DNA of 64,000 nucleotides from Bugula neritina (Eukaryota; Bryozoa; Gymnolaemata; Cheilostomatida; Bugulidae): NCBI GenBank assembly GCA_964035545.1, contig OZ037770.1, positions 1,720,001 to 1,784,000 of the forward strand, read 5' to 3'. Shown piece by piece: positions 1 to 13,474 of this stretch (position 1 is its first letter; each line of letters starts with the position of its first letter). The notes under the pieces were generated by a model. It saw only the letters and a program-made list of their open reading frames with translations, ran no database searches and was not told where the DNA came from. The position numbers and the translations under genes were made by a program.

Positions 1-25
1 GTAACCACTAATTAGACGTTGTCAC

Positions 26-724
26 CTTTTATTTTTGCACAGTTTGAGTCACGCTTAGCCACTTCCAGGTCCTGGGAATTAGAATTAAGTCTAAAAACAA
101 CAAACTATAGACATGTAGCACATAAAAATAAAAAGTTTGCGCTGTTTTTTGTTCATCACAAATTTAGAAAATAGTTAAACCTAATAAAACAAAATGCAAT
201 TTTTTAAAGTAGAAAACTTGTGAAATATGTGGAAGCAGTCTTTGAAGTTGGTAATTTTAAACTATGCACTATTTAAGTCATATTTAGCATTTTTTATTTT
301 CACAAGTTAAAAATTATATCAAATGTTTATGAAAGACTATCATATTGCATTATCTGATTATTACTTTACTGTTGTTATTTACAGGTAGCAACTGGCTGTT
401 ACATTTGATTCGTAAATATACTAACTCTAACTTACAAGAAATCAAAGAGTCTGTAGTAAGTATAAATTCTCTGCAAACCTGCAAGAAAAAAAATTAAATT
501 AATATATATTTTTAATAACACCTAGTGATCATGTTTTACATAAGCTACAAATAATAACTTTTTTTATGCTCATGACAATTATATATTATATAATGATACA
601 CCACAATAAAATTAAAATCTTGAAGAATAAATAACAACTCACCACTAACATTCTCTTCCATTGTTCCAGAAATTTGGAATAAAAAGACAAGTAATATCGC
701 TAGACAGTAGTTCAAATTCATCAT
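26..724 (-). CDS. ICK-type secreted peptide precursor D (partial, cut by left window edge)
   Basis: Three coding exons are visible on the minus strand: 643..724, 436..478 and 26..90. Exon 1 starts at either of two adjacent ATGs and encodes a hydrophobic signal peptide (LNYCLAILLVFLF core). It ends in phase 1 at a GTGAGT donor. Exon 2 (43 nt) enters in phase 1 after a long pyrimidine tract and leaves in phase 2 at GTAAGT. Exon 3 (65 nt) carries a KR dibasic site followed four residues later by the first cysteine, and ends in phase 1 at GTGACA. Phases, exon order and the KR-then-Cys arrangement match genes A and C exactly, so I infer the same family. The exon with the other cysteines would lie left of position 1. 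The cysteine pattern is therefore unconfirmed. Confidence 0.62.
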
Positions 725-2324
725 AGACAAAAAACCCAATCCTTATGAAAACTTAAAAACACTTCCTCTTTTAAAATTGTTTATTCCAAGAAAAAACCTT
801 GGAGTAATAATAAATTTACCGAGCTCCTCAAAACTTGTTAGAAAGCTACTTCTTGTTTGTTTTGTCACATAAGTCAATGCTGTGCAATGAACGAAACTTG
901 AATAATTGTTTTTATCATGTGATATTTGCCTAACAAGTACTTGGCAAATATATTGCACAAGGAACAATTGCGTTTTGAAGCACTTTGTTTAGATAATTGA
1001 CGGAAATCAAGATTAATCAATAAACACTATTGGAAGCAAATGTTTTTGGTTATTATGTTGCTTAGTTGATTATAAAACACATACCATTGAAAATCGAATT
1101 ACAATGCTCGAGATATAAACATTCAAACTAAAAACAAAAAAACAATTATACCAGCTTTCGTACTAAAGTACTATAGTGTAAGAGATCATGGACTGATATT
1201 AGATAGCAAAAGTTTAAACTGCAGCATTTTTAATATTGTATATTTGTTTATTTATTTAGCCTGCATGTATATAGCATTGTTTTGCCTGCCACCTAATTAA
1301 ATATTTATTGTCTTTATTTGTTGACAAACGTCCTATACAAGAGTTTGTTTACAAAAAAAATATATATACTAGTTTTACAGTATCGAAGGTCATAATCAAC
1401 AATGCATAATGACATTTTATCTTTGAATTGTTCATTACAAATAAAAGCATATTTCAAGCTATAACCTATCTTTGTAAAAATAATTATTGCTACATACTTT
1501 TCATTTACAAGCTAAAAATATAGATGCTCATGCGGAAAACATGAAAAATTATATCAGATCAATCTCTTAAAACTATAAAAAATGTATCTAAAATATTTAA
1601 TCTACTTATAAAATGTATCATAGATTACAGATTGAGGTTATAAATAAAAATAAACAGTGAAGATAACAACTATTGTTTTTTGTTATAATAATAAATTGAT
1701 GGTATTTAAATAATTTAGATATAATAAATCCAAAAGAAACGTCATAAAAGATCAGATAATTCTTTAAAAATAAATAAGTTTCATAATTGCTATATATATA
1801 GCAGTCATATTATTTGTCATGAATTTATCAACATTTTATTGTATGTTATAGTTTGTATAAGTAAGTACTAATATTTCAGTGTTTAGCTTTCGGTGTATTA
1901 CACCACCCAGACTAGAGTGAAAATCAACGCATATAACGTGAGGGTCTTAATTTAACGTAATTATCTAAAGCAAAGAATATTACAAAAGTATATAGAATTA
2001 CATCTATAACCAGTATAGAAAACAGCATACAGGTGAGTAAAGGCATTGATATTTCAAATTTGTTGACATTTGTATAAAAACAAAGGAACTTTAATGCAAC
2101 TTTTTCTGTTATATACTTTGTTTATTTATACTGCAATACTATTATGATAACAATGTTTAGTATAATTTGACTTGAGTAGTAAAAACCAACAATCCTTATT
2201 CAATTTTTGTTACGTTTAAATTGCAGGTGATCTGTTATCTAAAAACATTTTTAATTATTGGTAATTATCTCCCTTGTGCTTACAGAAGTAAACTGTGCCG
2301 TAGTAAATATCTGAAGTAACAAGG
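725..2324. other. Intergenic spacer between divergent genes D and A
   Basis: AT-rich sequence with no convincing exon. A weak TATA-like TTTAAAAG on the minus strand (about 767-774) lies upstream of the gene D start. Near gene A, a GTGAGT donor at about 2033 and a TTACAG acceptor at about 2284 could bound a 5' untranslated intron. Confidence 0.4.
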
Positions 2325-3713
2325 ATGCAAATGAACCACAAATCTACACTGATGATTTCTTTAATCTTTCTGGTTTTGTTACACGTTCATAAAACAGAGA
2401 GCGTACTAGCAGGTAAAGTGAGTATAATTAATTAGTCTGCATGTACTTTGATAACACGACATGTATTGTACACTTCTCAGCCTAAACATTAACATCATAT
2501 GCTATTTAAGGTCTCATCTTCACACCATATGTTTTAGTATGATCTCATATAAAATTATAGGCATTGAATGGCTTAATTCATATAGTTACATTTAGCTCTT
2601 GTTGTCAAGTAAGAAATGAATTATATCTGAAATGATCTAATTATTATATATTTATATCAATTTCTATAATGTTTATTCAGTACTAAAAGAGAATCAAGCA
2701 TGGCTAACATATGTTTTTTAGAGCAACTGAAGGAAGAGCATAATAGAATAAAGCGGGTTAAAAGTCACAATCAGAGGTAAGAAGAAAATGTATAACAAAA
2801 TTTAAATTATTTTAGATATTATTTATTGTACGCTTATATAAAATATTATGATTAATTCAATGTTTATTAGTTTCTTATACTTTGTGTGATACAAAGTGTT
2901 GTGTACTATTTCGTCTTCTTTCTGATATGTAGTCCCCATTATATATGTATGTGTATATACAGTATTTCAAAGTGTTTCTAAAACTGTATATATGCTATAT
3001 ATTTAAAGGTGAAGATTATGTATTAATTCAAATAAGAATTATGCTATATAATGCATGTGAGCTGACAAAGAAAAGACAAAGTGTTGAAATTTTCCCGTAT
3101 TTTTCAGATTCAGTAAAAGTTTGATCAGTAAAAGAATCTGGCGATATAATAAAGAATGTACAGGATGGCTGGGTGAGTCACTACACAAAATATCAGAGAT
3201 AATACAAACACACTTAATTCCTAAATTTTGCTAGCTATTATATATAGTGAGCCATTCGCTATCTACATTTGGTAATTAATCACATATTACTTGCTTTGTA
3301 AAGTTTATAATTGCAAATTAAATTGACTTTTATATCATTTCTTCTTTTTTCAAACCTCTGTAGGTCACTGTTTAAACACAGAAGACTGCTGTGGTGTCAT
3401 GTGGTGCACCAAATACAGGGTCAGGAATATATGCCTTTTTGAAGTAAGTTTCTCTCTTAAATTTTTTTATAATTTATAGTAACATCACATACACATATAT
3501 AACAAATTTGTCACTATTAAGAAGGAGTGTTTCATAAACTAATCTTGATTAGAATCTCTGCAGAAGTTAGTGTTCGTCAATTGAAATATTGTTCAAAAGC
3601 TTTTGTTTATGATATTGTTCTTTACTTTATAGAATAACCCAACTTACAACTATGACTCCATACGTTCACGGTTGGAAAGAGATGCAAGAAAATCATATTC
3701 TACATTACTATAA
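2325..3713 (+). CDS. ICK-type secreted peptide precursor A (6-cysteine knot)
   Basis: Five exons join in frame to about 122 residues: 2325..2412, 2722..2776, 3108..3172, 3364..3443, 3633..3713. Exon 1 encodes a signal peptide with a STLMISLIFLVLLHV core. Exon 2 is a short charged propeptide. Exon 3 carries a KR processing site, then the first cysteine in the loop CTGWLG. Exon 4 holds the other five cysteines. Overall spacing is C-x6-C-x5-CC-x4-C-x8-C, the classic inhibitor cystine knot pattern with an adjacent CC. Exon 5 adds a 26-residue cysteine-free tail rich in Arg and Tyr, absent from gene C; its RDARKS stretch could be a further cleavage site. All splice sites are GT-AG with phases 1, 2, 1, 0. 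A polyadenylation signal AATAAA is at about 3917. Function unknown; known ICK peptides include toxins, antimicrobials and signalling peptides. Confidence 0.78.
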
Positions 3714-4654
3714 TATTATAACCTTGATAGCCATGCAGTGACAGCATGTCAATTATATAACATATACATTACTTTGTTGTTATAGTTGCAAACTGCTTTT
3801 TGCAGATAAACACTATATAATATATGCGTGTTTATTTGCTATACTATACTTGCTAAGTTTTTGTTGTATAAAATGTTAAGTAATAAGAACTATAATTTTT
3901 AAACAGAAAGCTATCTAATAAAGTAACTTACTATATGTATAATATCAATATAATATATATCACCAACTGTATTAGTTTTTGGTTTATATACTTCTCTTTA
4001 TATATATAACTTTAATTTTGTTTGGATATGTGTGCCTTTACATGCATATCAAATGTGTGCGCTCTCATGTTTGCAATTTTAAAAATATTTTGTATATTTT
4101 TTTTAAATAATTGCTAAAATTAAACTGTTTTAAATAATACTGCATGCAGTCAAGCTTGTTCTTTATTACAAAAACTAAATATAAATAATAATCATCAATT
4201 CACAACTAATAGCTAAAAAACTTCATATAACTAATTATTTATGCTAAGTTTTAGAAGGAAAAAAATTAGAATTATTTTTACATTTAGTACTTTTATATAC
4301 AAAGAGCTAAAACATTTATAGTAATTTATGGTTTGACTAGATAACTGTTGACAACATTTCCACCTTGCTTACTCTGCACCTGTCTATTAGAAAATATTTG
4401 TGAAACCAATGCCACAAAGTAACTTTATAGTGCAAGTGAGAGAACAGAGTGGTTTAGGTATCAGTCAATAAATATATTTACAGATAATCAATACAAGAAA
4501 AGATATCTGTTGGAACTTTACAGAAGCTGGGAAAGCATTTGGCTAATGCACGATCATAGCTTTTAACATATCATCTCAGCTATGCCAGCTATATTATGCT
4601 TTTTTCACATTCATTATAGTTATTACACAAATGCCTAATTGCAGCACAATTGTG
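3714..4654. other. Spacer with part of a dispersed repeat
   Basis: No gene seen. Positions about 4495-4640 resemble 52920-53045 (shared CATCTCAGCTATGCCAGCTA, with similar flanking sequence), so this is a dispersed repeat. Confidence 0.5.
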
Positions 4655-4689
4655 CATGTTACAGTGTGTTATATAGTGTTGAGATCACC

Positions 4690-4990
4690 TATTAGCTTTT
4701 GTAGTGTAACGGTTAATGCACCAACTAGCATTCAAGAGGTTTCAAGTTCAAATCTCAGTTGAAACAGAAGTTTGACAAGCTGTTTTGTCCTGATACATTA
4801 GTAGTATTCCGCTGGCCCTCTACTACTTCTTTAGTTTTCAGGTTCCCTTAGCCTCTCAACTTTCTCAAATTACTACTACTACTTTTCACCTAAAGCTGAA
4901 ATAGCCTCCACTACGTGTTCAAGACCTAGGTCAGTACAGCTTGCTATAGCAGAGGCTGCACCTATCATATAATGGGGGGAGGGGGCTATT
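4690..4990 (+). repeat. tRNA-derived SINE-like element (family 2), copy 1
   Basis: The head has a box-A-like GTGTAACGGTTAAT and a box-B-like TTCAAGTTCAAATCTC, the arrangement of a tRNA-derived SINE promoter. The body includes ACTACTACT and a CTATAGCAGAGGCTGCACCT stretch. The same element lies at about 10500-10830 in the duplicated segment. It probably duplicated along with the peptide gene. Confidence 0.55.
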
Positions 4991-5505
4991 GTATAACTTC
5001 AACATTAGAGCACAGCAATAAACATTGAGATTCAACAAGCATTTAAAACTGATAAACATCAATTTTTATTGGTTTCAGCTCAATTGAGTGACGTAATTGT
5101 ATTATATATCAATACGTATTGTGTGAGTGGTTATACTGTTATTCTATGGCCAACAGTAAGAGCAAAAACACTGCTTGACATCATGTACCCTTGAAAATTT
5201 GTTTGTTTTGACCAATCAAATATCAAACTCTCTTCCTGTCACCCAATTGTGATTATTGTGTTGAAACTTACATAATTTATATATCCACATTATTCTAAAA
5301 ATCATAATCGATGCTTATAGTTATTACATAACAAAAATTCTGTTTATACACAATGAAGTAAAAAATATCACAATCGCAGTGTGAAAAGCTTATGAATCTG
5401 AAAAATTATATTATCAATTGTATTTGATTGTTGTATCATGAAACTGATCTTTCAATTAGCAAGTATATAACAATGTAACTTAATTACAATTATTGTAAAC
5501 CTGAG

Positions 5506-5513
5506 TATAAATA
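5506..5513 (+). promoter_or_regulatory. TATA box of gene B
   Basis: TATAAATA, 70 nt upstream of the gene B start codon and conserved with gene C. Confidence 0.5.
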
Positions 5514-5582
5514 CCATGTTATAAATAAATATATTCAAAGTTACATTTTCAGTTTACAAATCCTGATAGACTTCAAGAAGAC

Positions 5583-7105
5583 ATGAAATTGATCACAATT
5601 ATACAGATTATCTTTATTATAGTGAGTGGAACAGTGTATGTTCTTGGTTATGCTCGAGAGGTTTCTAATGGTAAGATTTCTCATTTCTCTGACATATTGT
5701 TTATATTTTACTGTTCACCAATTTTCGAAATAAATAATTAACATCTTGTCAAGAAACTAGATCCTGAAAAATATAATAAGTTTTTGCAATTTACTAAATC
5801 CCTAATATATCTGTATACTCAACTTCGTTACTTGAACTATTATTTTAGAAGCTAGAAGAGCCATCGCTAAACTTGCTGACCCAATAAGAACAAAGTATGT
5901 GAAACTTATTTGTTTAACCAAGTCTTTACACATGCAATTATCTAATAGACCCTTTACAATTAGGAGTTCTGTTCTCTCAAATTCAATAGGTTGAACCTCT
6001 GTATAATGACCAAACATATTGAAACATTAAAGTTTGGCTGCTACTTAAAGTTCTAATTATGCTAAATAACTTTTATTTTAAGATATTGATATTTTGGTAT
6101 TAGCACACATATTAGCAAATCAAAAAAAAAACATTTCTATTCATGGAAAATTTTGCCCAAGACAAATTTGAAAGCAGCTAGTTTTGTGGTTTTAGTTTCT
6201 GAGCAATGCTAAAGTGGCTTTTCAGCATTACTAAGCAACCATAACTACAAAAATGAGTTCATTGCATGTTCACTTTGTTTAATAAGTTTTATTTTGGGAA
6301 GCCACAACTCTTAATTGTAAGAGGAGACATTTGGGACCTTTGAAAAGAGTGTATTATTTATTTATAATTTACATTTTTACTTTTCCTCTAACTTTCAGGT
6401 TATTTTAAATAGCTGAAGATTTTATAGAAAAATGTTTTTCACTTGACGAAATTTTTGGTTTCGTACTATAACTAATCAACAATTAAGGATAGCAATTTTC
6501 TAATGGTCATAATTATTAAACTGTTTCATTTTTCTTAAAACCATTTGCAATTTAAACTAAATAAGAATATTTTGTGCACATGTTTATATTACCAGGCACA
6601 CCTATGTTGATTTACCAAAGGCTGCAAGTTATAAACGAGGGATGAATGATTGTCGCAGATGGCTTGGTAAATTATATTCTAAAAATACTCTAACAATCAT
6701 ATATTGAACTTATGTAAATGCATCCATATAAGTTCAATATATGATTTTTCGGTTTATAAGATAACGTATCAAAGTTTTAGCTAAAATAGCCAATATTTGA
6801 TCACAAAGAATTGTGGGATGGCATTTTTTTAAATACTCATGGTGATATTTTCTTTACTAGTTTTTCTAAAAGACATACAGTCAACATTTTACTTTTAAAG
6901 CAAAATTCACGTAAAGTACTTGTACATAAAATGTTTTCGAATGTATATCTAACAAACTCATAAATTTATATTAAAATTCTTGGTGTTTTCTTTAGGTTCT
7001 TGTGAAACAGATGGATGGGGACTGCTGTGAAACCTTTCGTTGAATAAAATTCTTCAACATAAAAAAGGAAACTGTGGGAAACCTTCGCATCAAATCATTG
7101 GATAA
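5583..7105 (+). pseudogene. Broken ICK peptide gene B (paralog of C)
   Basis: Exons 5583..5670, 5849..5894 and 6596..6666 are intact: signal peptide, propeptide, KR-like site and first cysteine, with phases 1-2-1. The last exon, beginning at 6996, is damaged relative to gene C. A 4-bp GATG duplication at about 7010-7017 shifts the frame and brings an in-frame TGA at 7028-7030. Further on, the fifth knot cysteine codon reads TGA in the ancestral frame, and one A is missing from an A-run at about 7061. The region equivalent to the rest of the knot, through the old stop at about 7105, is therefore not translated in frame. TATA box, introns and 3' flank remain well conserved, so loss may be fairly recent. 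A truncated secreted product could still be made. Confidence 0.85.
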
Positions 7106-7549
7106 TTATAATTTCTGTCTGCAGCTAATTATGTAAATTCATAAGATAGCTTCGCTTTTACTGGAAACATTTATACTGTTATATATAAAATAAAAATTAA
7201 TTAATTGTTGCAATAAAATTATACTTTGCTATTAGTGTAAAGCATCTTTATATATATAAAATTTGTGCAAGATTTTGAAAAACATGTACAAAAGCTTAAA
7301 AAATTAAGTATCTACAAAGATTAAAACAACTGAGCTACTTCTCCTGCGTAAAAAGAAGAGTATTGTAATATGTATGTACATGTAAATGTTGCTTTCAAAG
7401 ATATGTGGCGGTTTCTTTTAATATATATTTTCCTTCTGCATTATCAATAAAACTAGAGCATAACATAAAGTCAGAGTCGGTTAACTGAAGCTTCACAGTG
7501 AGTATAACATAACATGTAAAGAATTGTCTTTATATTTTTTTTTAATGCG

Positions 7550-7574
7550 TTGGCTTCTTTGAATTGATAGCCAA
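7550..7574 (+). repeat. Short stem downstream of gene B, copy 1 of 3
   Basis: TTGGCT and AGCCAA can pair around a 13-nt loop. Related copies follow gene C (13397-13421) and relic X (14737-14762), each within the duplicated 3' flank. No role is known. Confidence 0.45.
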
Positions 7575-8064
7575 CTTCTAATAGTTCTGTATTATTGAAT
7601 ATTGAGATAGAATTATATAAATATCATAAAGCAGTCACCCTAAATAACTTGTTATAAATTACCAATTATCTATATATATATTCTCTTTCCATATTCTCAC
7701 CAACTATACTATATAAAGTCTGAGTTTCTGATACTATTCATTCAATAAAAAACTCATTATGACTATATAGGAACATTCGTACTGCGAGAAATAGAGATAT
7801 ATATATTCTATAAAGTGTAATAAATTATATTATCAGAGAATCAATAAGAATGCAAAACATCTTGAACTTTATTGTAATGTATTTGTGCTGATGGGGTTTC
7901 TATTAAATAACACTTCTATAAGCACTTACTTGGGTGGTGAGTGACTTTTCAGTGTTTTCTCTCTCAATGTCTCATTTGGACCAGTTCATCTATGCAATAC
8001 TTATTAGATTCTTATAGTTACTTGTTTTTACTTACATCATTGTACCACAAAACTTTGAAGCAAG

Positions 8065-8870
<806 letters not shown>

Positions 8871-9540
8871 GAGCCATCACAAACTTAAAACCGCACACAC
8901 CCCTACTACCGCTACTAAACTAAATGACACACAATGTAACTGCAAACAACCTTCCCACTGTCCACTAAATGGTAAATGCTTATACAAAGACGTAATATAC
9001 CAAGCAACTGTAACAAGACAGGACAATAATTCCAGCCATTCATACATAGGACTCTGTTCGACTACCTTCAAAACCAGATTCAATAACCACAAAGCCTCTT
9101 TCCTACATGCAGATAAAGCTAACAGCACGCAACTCAGCAGACACATCTGAAATTTAAAAGACAACAAAACGAAATTCAGCTTAAAATGGAATATTTTAAA
9201 GATTTGCAAATCATACTCAAACCTAACCAATAGATGTAATTTATGCAACTATGAGAAGTATATAATTTTAAAACAACCGGAATTATCTTCCCTCAACAAA
9301 CGAAAAGAGCTTTCTACCACGTGTAGACATAAACGCAAATTTTTACTTGCGCACTTAACAGACGCTAGTTAAAACATTCCAGCGTAGTAATACACTAACA
9401 ATACTAATTTCAAAACAAAATCACTCAAGCGTACACACAACGACCTGATGATCGTAGCTCGCACTACGTGAAACAATATTGTAGTCAATAGAATGAAGAT
9501 CTAAGTTTATTTTTATATCCAAAATTGTATTAGTACCAAA
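8871..9540 (+). mobile_element. Penelope-like element 3' end with GIY-YIG domain, right arm
   Basis: The frame from about 8875 to 9372 encodes the C-terminal endonuclease part of a PLE reverse transcriptase. Visible motifs are a Cys-rich lead-in (CPLNGKC), a Y-x-Y-x-A start, SYIGLCSTTFKTRF typical of the YIG half and catalytic Arg region, LSRHI followed by a nonsense codon (TGA at 9148-9150 where PLEs have Trp of HIWNLK), WNILK, a CNLC pair and a terminal CRHKRKFLL before TAA at 9370-9372. The 5' part (reverse transcriptase) is missing. A hammerhead-like motif follows at about 9441-9487. Known PLEs carry hammerhead motifs in their terminal repeats. Inactive copy. Confidence 0.82.
9441..9487 (+). 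ncRNA. Degenerate hammerhead-ribozyme-like motif in PLE 3' region
   Basis: CTGATGA (9445-9451), a 5-bp stem II (CGTAG/CTACG), GAAA (9470-9473), a self-complementary CAATATTG as stem III and a UA cleavage dinucleotide at 9482-9483 occur in the correct order. Stem I is only GAC/GTC, and the first stem II pair is a T-T mismatch instead of G-C. It may be decayed or inactive. A mirror copy lies in the left arm at about 8254-8300 on the minus strand. Confidence 0.4.
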
Positions 9541-9602
9541 TATAAATACTCTATTTTTCGAAATATTGAGTTCTTTTGATTCATTTTTAATTATAGAAAC
9601 TA

Positions 9603-10464
<862 letters not shown>

Positions 10465-10499
10465 GGCTACAGTATGTGATAGCGTTGAGAAGACCTATA

Positions 10500-10830
10500 T
10501 ACCTATTAGCTTCTGTGGTGTAACGGTTAATCTGCCACCTATATAGCAAGCAAGGGTTCAATTTTCAGTTGAGGCAGATGTTTTACAAGCTATTTTGGCC
10601 TTCAGTAAATATTAGTATTTTCCTGGCTCTCTACTACTTCTTTAGTTTTTTGGCTCTCGTATTCTCACCTAATCTCTACGCTGTTATGTTTAAGTAGCCG
10701 GCCTTCTGGCTCTGTAAAATAGCTCTCAACTTTCTCAGATTACTACTACTACTACTTTTCACTTTAAGGTCAGTACACCTTGCTATAGCAGAGGCTGCAC
10801 CTATCATGTAATGGGGGGAAGAAAGGAAAG
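10500..10830 (+). repeat. tRNA-derived SINE-like element (family 2), copy 2
   Basis: GTGTAACGGTTAATCTGCC (A-box-like) and AGGGTTCAATTTTCAG (B-box-like), followed by the same body as copy 1 at 4690. Confidence 0.55.
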
Positions 10831-11361
10831 GCTATTGCATAGCTTCAACACTAAAGCAGATCATGTAATAAACAGCAGAACAAAATTGCTGAACGTTGAG
10901 ATTCAACAAGCATTTAAAACTGATAAACATTAATTTTTATAGGTTTCAGCTCAATTAAGTGACTTAATTGTATTAAATCTCAATACGTATTGGGTGAGTG
11001 GTTAATCTGTTATTCTAAGAGCTAAAAAACTGCTTGACATGTACCCTGGAAAATTTGTTTGTTTCGACCAATTAAATATCACACTCTCTTCCTGTCACAC
11101 AACTGTGATTATTGTGTTGAAACTTACAGAATTTATATATCCACATTATTCTAAAATTCATAACTTTTGCTAATAATTACTATATAGCAACAATTCTGTT
11201 TATACACAATGAAGTAAAAAATATCACAATCGCAGTGTGAAAAGCTTATGAATCTGAAAAATTATATTGTCAATTGTGTTTGATTGCTATATCATAGAAC
11301 TGATCTTTCAATCCGTAACTAACTAACATTGTGACTTCATCACAATTATTGTAGACATGAG

Positions 11362-11369
11362 TATAAATA
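11362..11369 (+). promoter_or_regulatory. TATA box of gene C
   Basis: TATAAATA, 72 nt upstream of the gene C start codon; the same spacing occurs at gene B. Confidence 0.55.
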
Positions 11370-11440
11370 CCATGTTATAAATAAATTTATTCAAAGTTAC
11401 ATTTTCAATTTACAAATATTGCATGATAGACTAAGAAGAC

Positions 11441-12965
11441 ATGAAATTATTTACAATTATACAGACTATCTTTATTATATTGAGTGGAACAGTGTATGTT
11501 CTTGGTTATGGAAGTGAGGTTTCTAATGGTAAGATGTCTCATTTCTTTTACATATTGTTTAAATTTTACTGTTCACCAATTTTTAAAGGAAATTAAATAA
11601 CATCTTGGCAAGAAACTATATCCTAAAAAATATAGGCCCAATGAGTTTATGCAATTTACTAAGTTCTTAATAATTATATCTGTATACTCAATTTTGTTAC
11701 TTGAACTATTATTTTAGAAGCTAGACGAACCATTACTGAACTTGCTGACCCAATAAGAATAAAGTATGTAAAACTTGTTTGTTTAACCAAGTCTGTACAG
11801 ATGCAATTACCTATAATGAACCTTTTTCAGAAATTGCTAATGTTTCCTTCACAATTAAGAATTGTGTTTTCCCAAATTGAAGCAGTTTAACCTTTGTATA
11901 ATGAGCATATTTAAAGTTTGGCTGCTACGTACAGTTCTAACAATGCTATAGAATTGCTATTTTAGGAGATACATATTTTGGTATAAGCATATATATTAGC
12001 AGCTAGTTGAAAAAAACATCAAAAACATTTCTATTCATGGATAATTTTGCCTAAAATACACTTGAAAGCATTTTTGTGGTTTTAGCTTCTGAGCAATGCT
12101 CAAGTGGCACTTCAGGGTTGCTCAGCAACCATAATCACAAAAATGAATTCAAGTCTATTTTGCTCAATATATTATATTTTGGGAAGCCACAAGAGGACAC
12201 ATTATTGGGGACCTCTGAAAAAGGTTTATTTCTATTGATAATTACAAACTTTTACTTCTCCTGTAACTTTAGTTTATGTTAATTAAGTTATTAGGAGTTT
12301 ATGGAATAATGCTGCATGTTTACTTGATAAGATGTTTGGTTAAATAGTACTATAACTAAACAACAAGGATAGAAGTTTCCTAGCTGTCATAATTAATAAA
12401 CAGTGTCACTTTTTTTTTAAAACTATTTGCCATTTAAACTAATTAAGAACAATATTGTGTCCACGTTAATATTTCTAGGCACACCTATGTTGATCTGCCA
12501 AATGCTGCAAGTTATAAACGAAGAATAGGTAATTGTCGCGGATGGCTTGGTAAACTATATTCTAATATCTATATAAGTACAACATATGGTTGTTTAATTT
12601 TTGAGATAACATACTAAAGTGCTAGCTAATATAGCTATTATTTGATCACAAAGATTTTTAATAATCACAAATAATTGTGGTTTGGCATTATTTTAGATAC
12701 TCATGATGATACTTTGTTTGCTAGTTTTTCTAAAAGATATACAGTCAACATTTTACTTTTAAAACAAAATTTACAAAAAGTACTTCTACATAAAATGGGT
12801 TTGAATGTTCATTTAACAAACCCATAAGTTGATATTAAAATTCTTGGTGTTTTTCCAGGTTCTTGTCAGACAGATGGGGACTGCTGTGAAACTTTTCGTT
12901 GCATAAAATTCTTCAACATAAAAAAAGGAAACTGTGGAAAACCGTCGCATCGAATCATTGGATAA
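11441..12965 (+). CDS. ICK-type secreted peptide precursor C (6-cysteine knot)
   Basis: Four exons join in frame to about 103 residues: 11441..11528, 11718..11763, 12479..12549, 12859..12965. Exon 1 is a signal peptide (KLFTIIQTIFIILSGTVYVLG). Exon 2 and the first part of exon 3 form a propeptide. A KRR basic site precedes the mature domain, whose first cysteine sits in CRGWLG, close to CTGWLG of gene A. Exon 4 gives the rest. The spacing is C-x6-C-x5-CC-x4-C-x10-C, an inhibitor cystine knot. Introns are in phases 1, 2 and 1; the last one splits loop 1 between cysteines I and II. TATA box at 11362; AATAAA at about 13072. The mature peptide is predicted to be basic and secreted. Its target is unknown. 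Confidence 0.8.
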
Positions 12966-13396
12966 TTATAATTTCTGTCTGCAGCTGATTATGTAAATTC
13001 ATAAGATAGCTTTACTTTAACTGGAAACATTTATACTGTTATATATAAAATAAAAGTTAAATAATTGTTGCAATAAAATTATAATTTGCTATATTAGTAT
13101 AAAACATATTTATATATTATATAAAGTTTGTACAATATTATTCAAAAAAATGTGAAAAGCTTGAAAAATTAAGTATCTATAACAAAGATTAAAACAACGT
13201 CATAAAAAGGAGAGTATTGTATATATGGCAGTGCTTATAAAGATTTGTAGCGGTTTTCTTTAATATCCTTTTTTTCTGCATTATTATGAAACTAAAACAT
13301 ACTGTTGATTCAGAAATTTGGTCAACTAATTAAGCATCACAGTCAGTGTAACATTATAATATGTGAAGAATTGTCTTGGTTTCTATTTTGAATGAG

Positions 13397-13421
13397 TTGG
13401 CTTCTTTGAAATGATAGCCAA
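13397..13421 (+). repeat. Short stem downstream of gene C, copy 2 of 3
   Basis: TTGGCT/AGCCAA stem equivalent to that at 7550-7574. Confidence 0.45.
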
Positions 13422-13474
13422 CTTCTAATAGTTCTGTATTATTGAATATTGAGATGACATTATATAAAGATACA

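Larger units (their letters stand above)
4655..7625 (+). repeat. Direct segmental duplication, copy 1 (contains gene B)
   Basis: Copy 2 is at about 10465..13470. Homology covers an upstream SINE-like element, the promoter, all four exons and introns of genes B and C, the 3' flank, and a downstream block with a TTGGCT...AGCCAA stem. The same small indels and substitutions spread over introns and exons show an old tandem duplication rather than an assembly duplicate. The PLE palindrome and a (TA)n tract lie between the copies. Confidence 0.85.
10465..13470 (+). repeat. Direct segmental duplication, copy 2 (contains gene C)
   Basis: Copy of 4655..7625; see that entry. This copy holds the intact gene. 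Confidence 0.85.

Noticed and set aside
383-455. Possible plus-strand exon with AG acceptor and GTAAGT donor
   Set aside because: It overlaps a minus-strand exon of gene D that fits the family phases exactly; the plus-strand frame has no family match.
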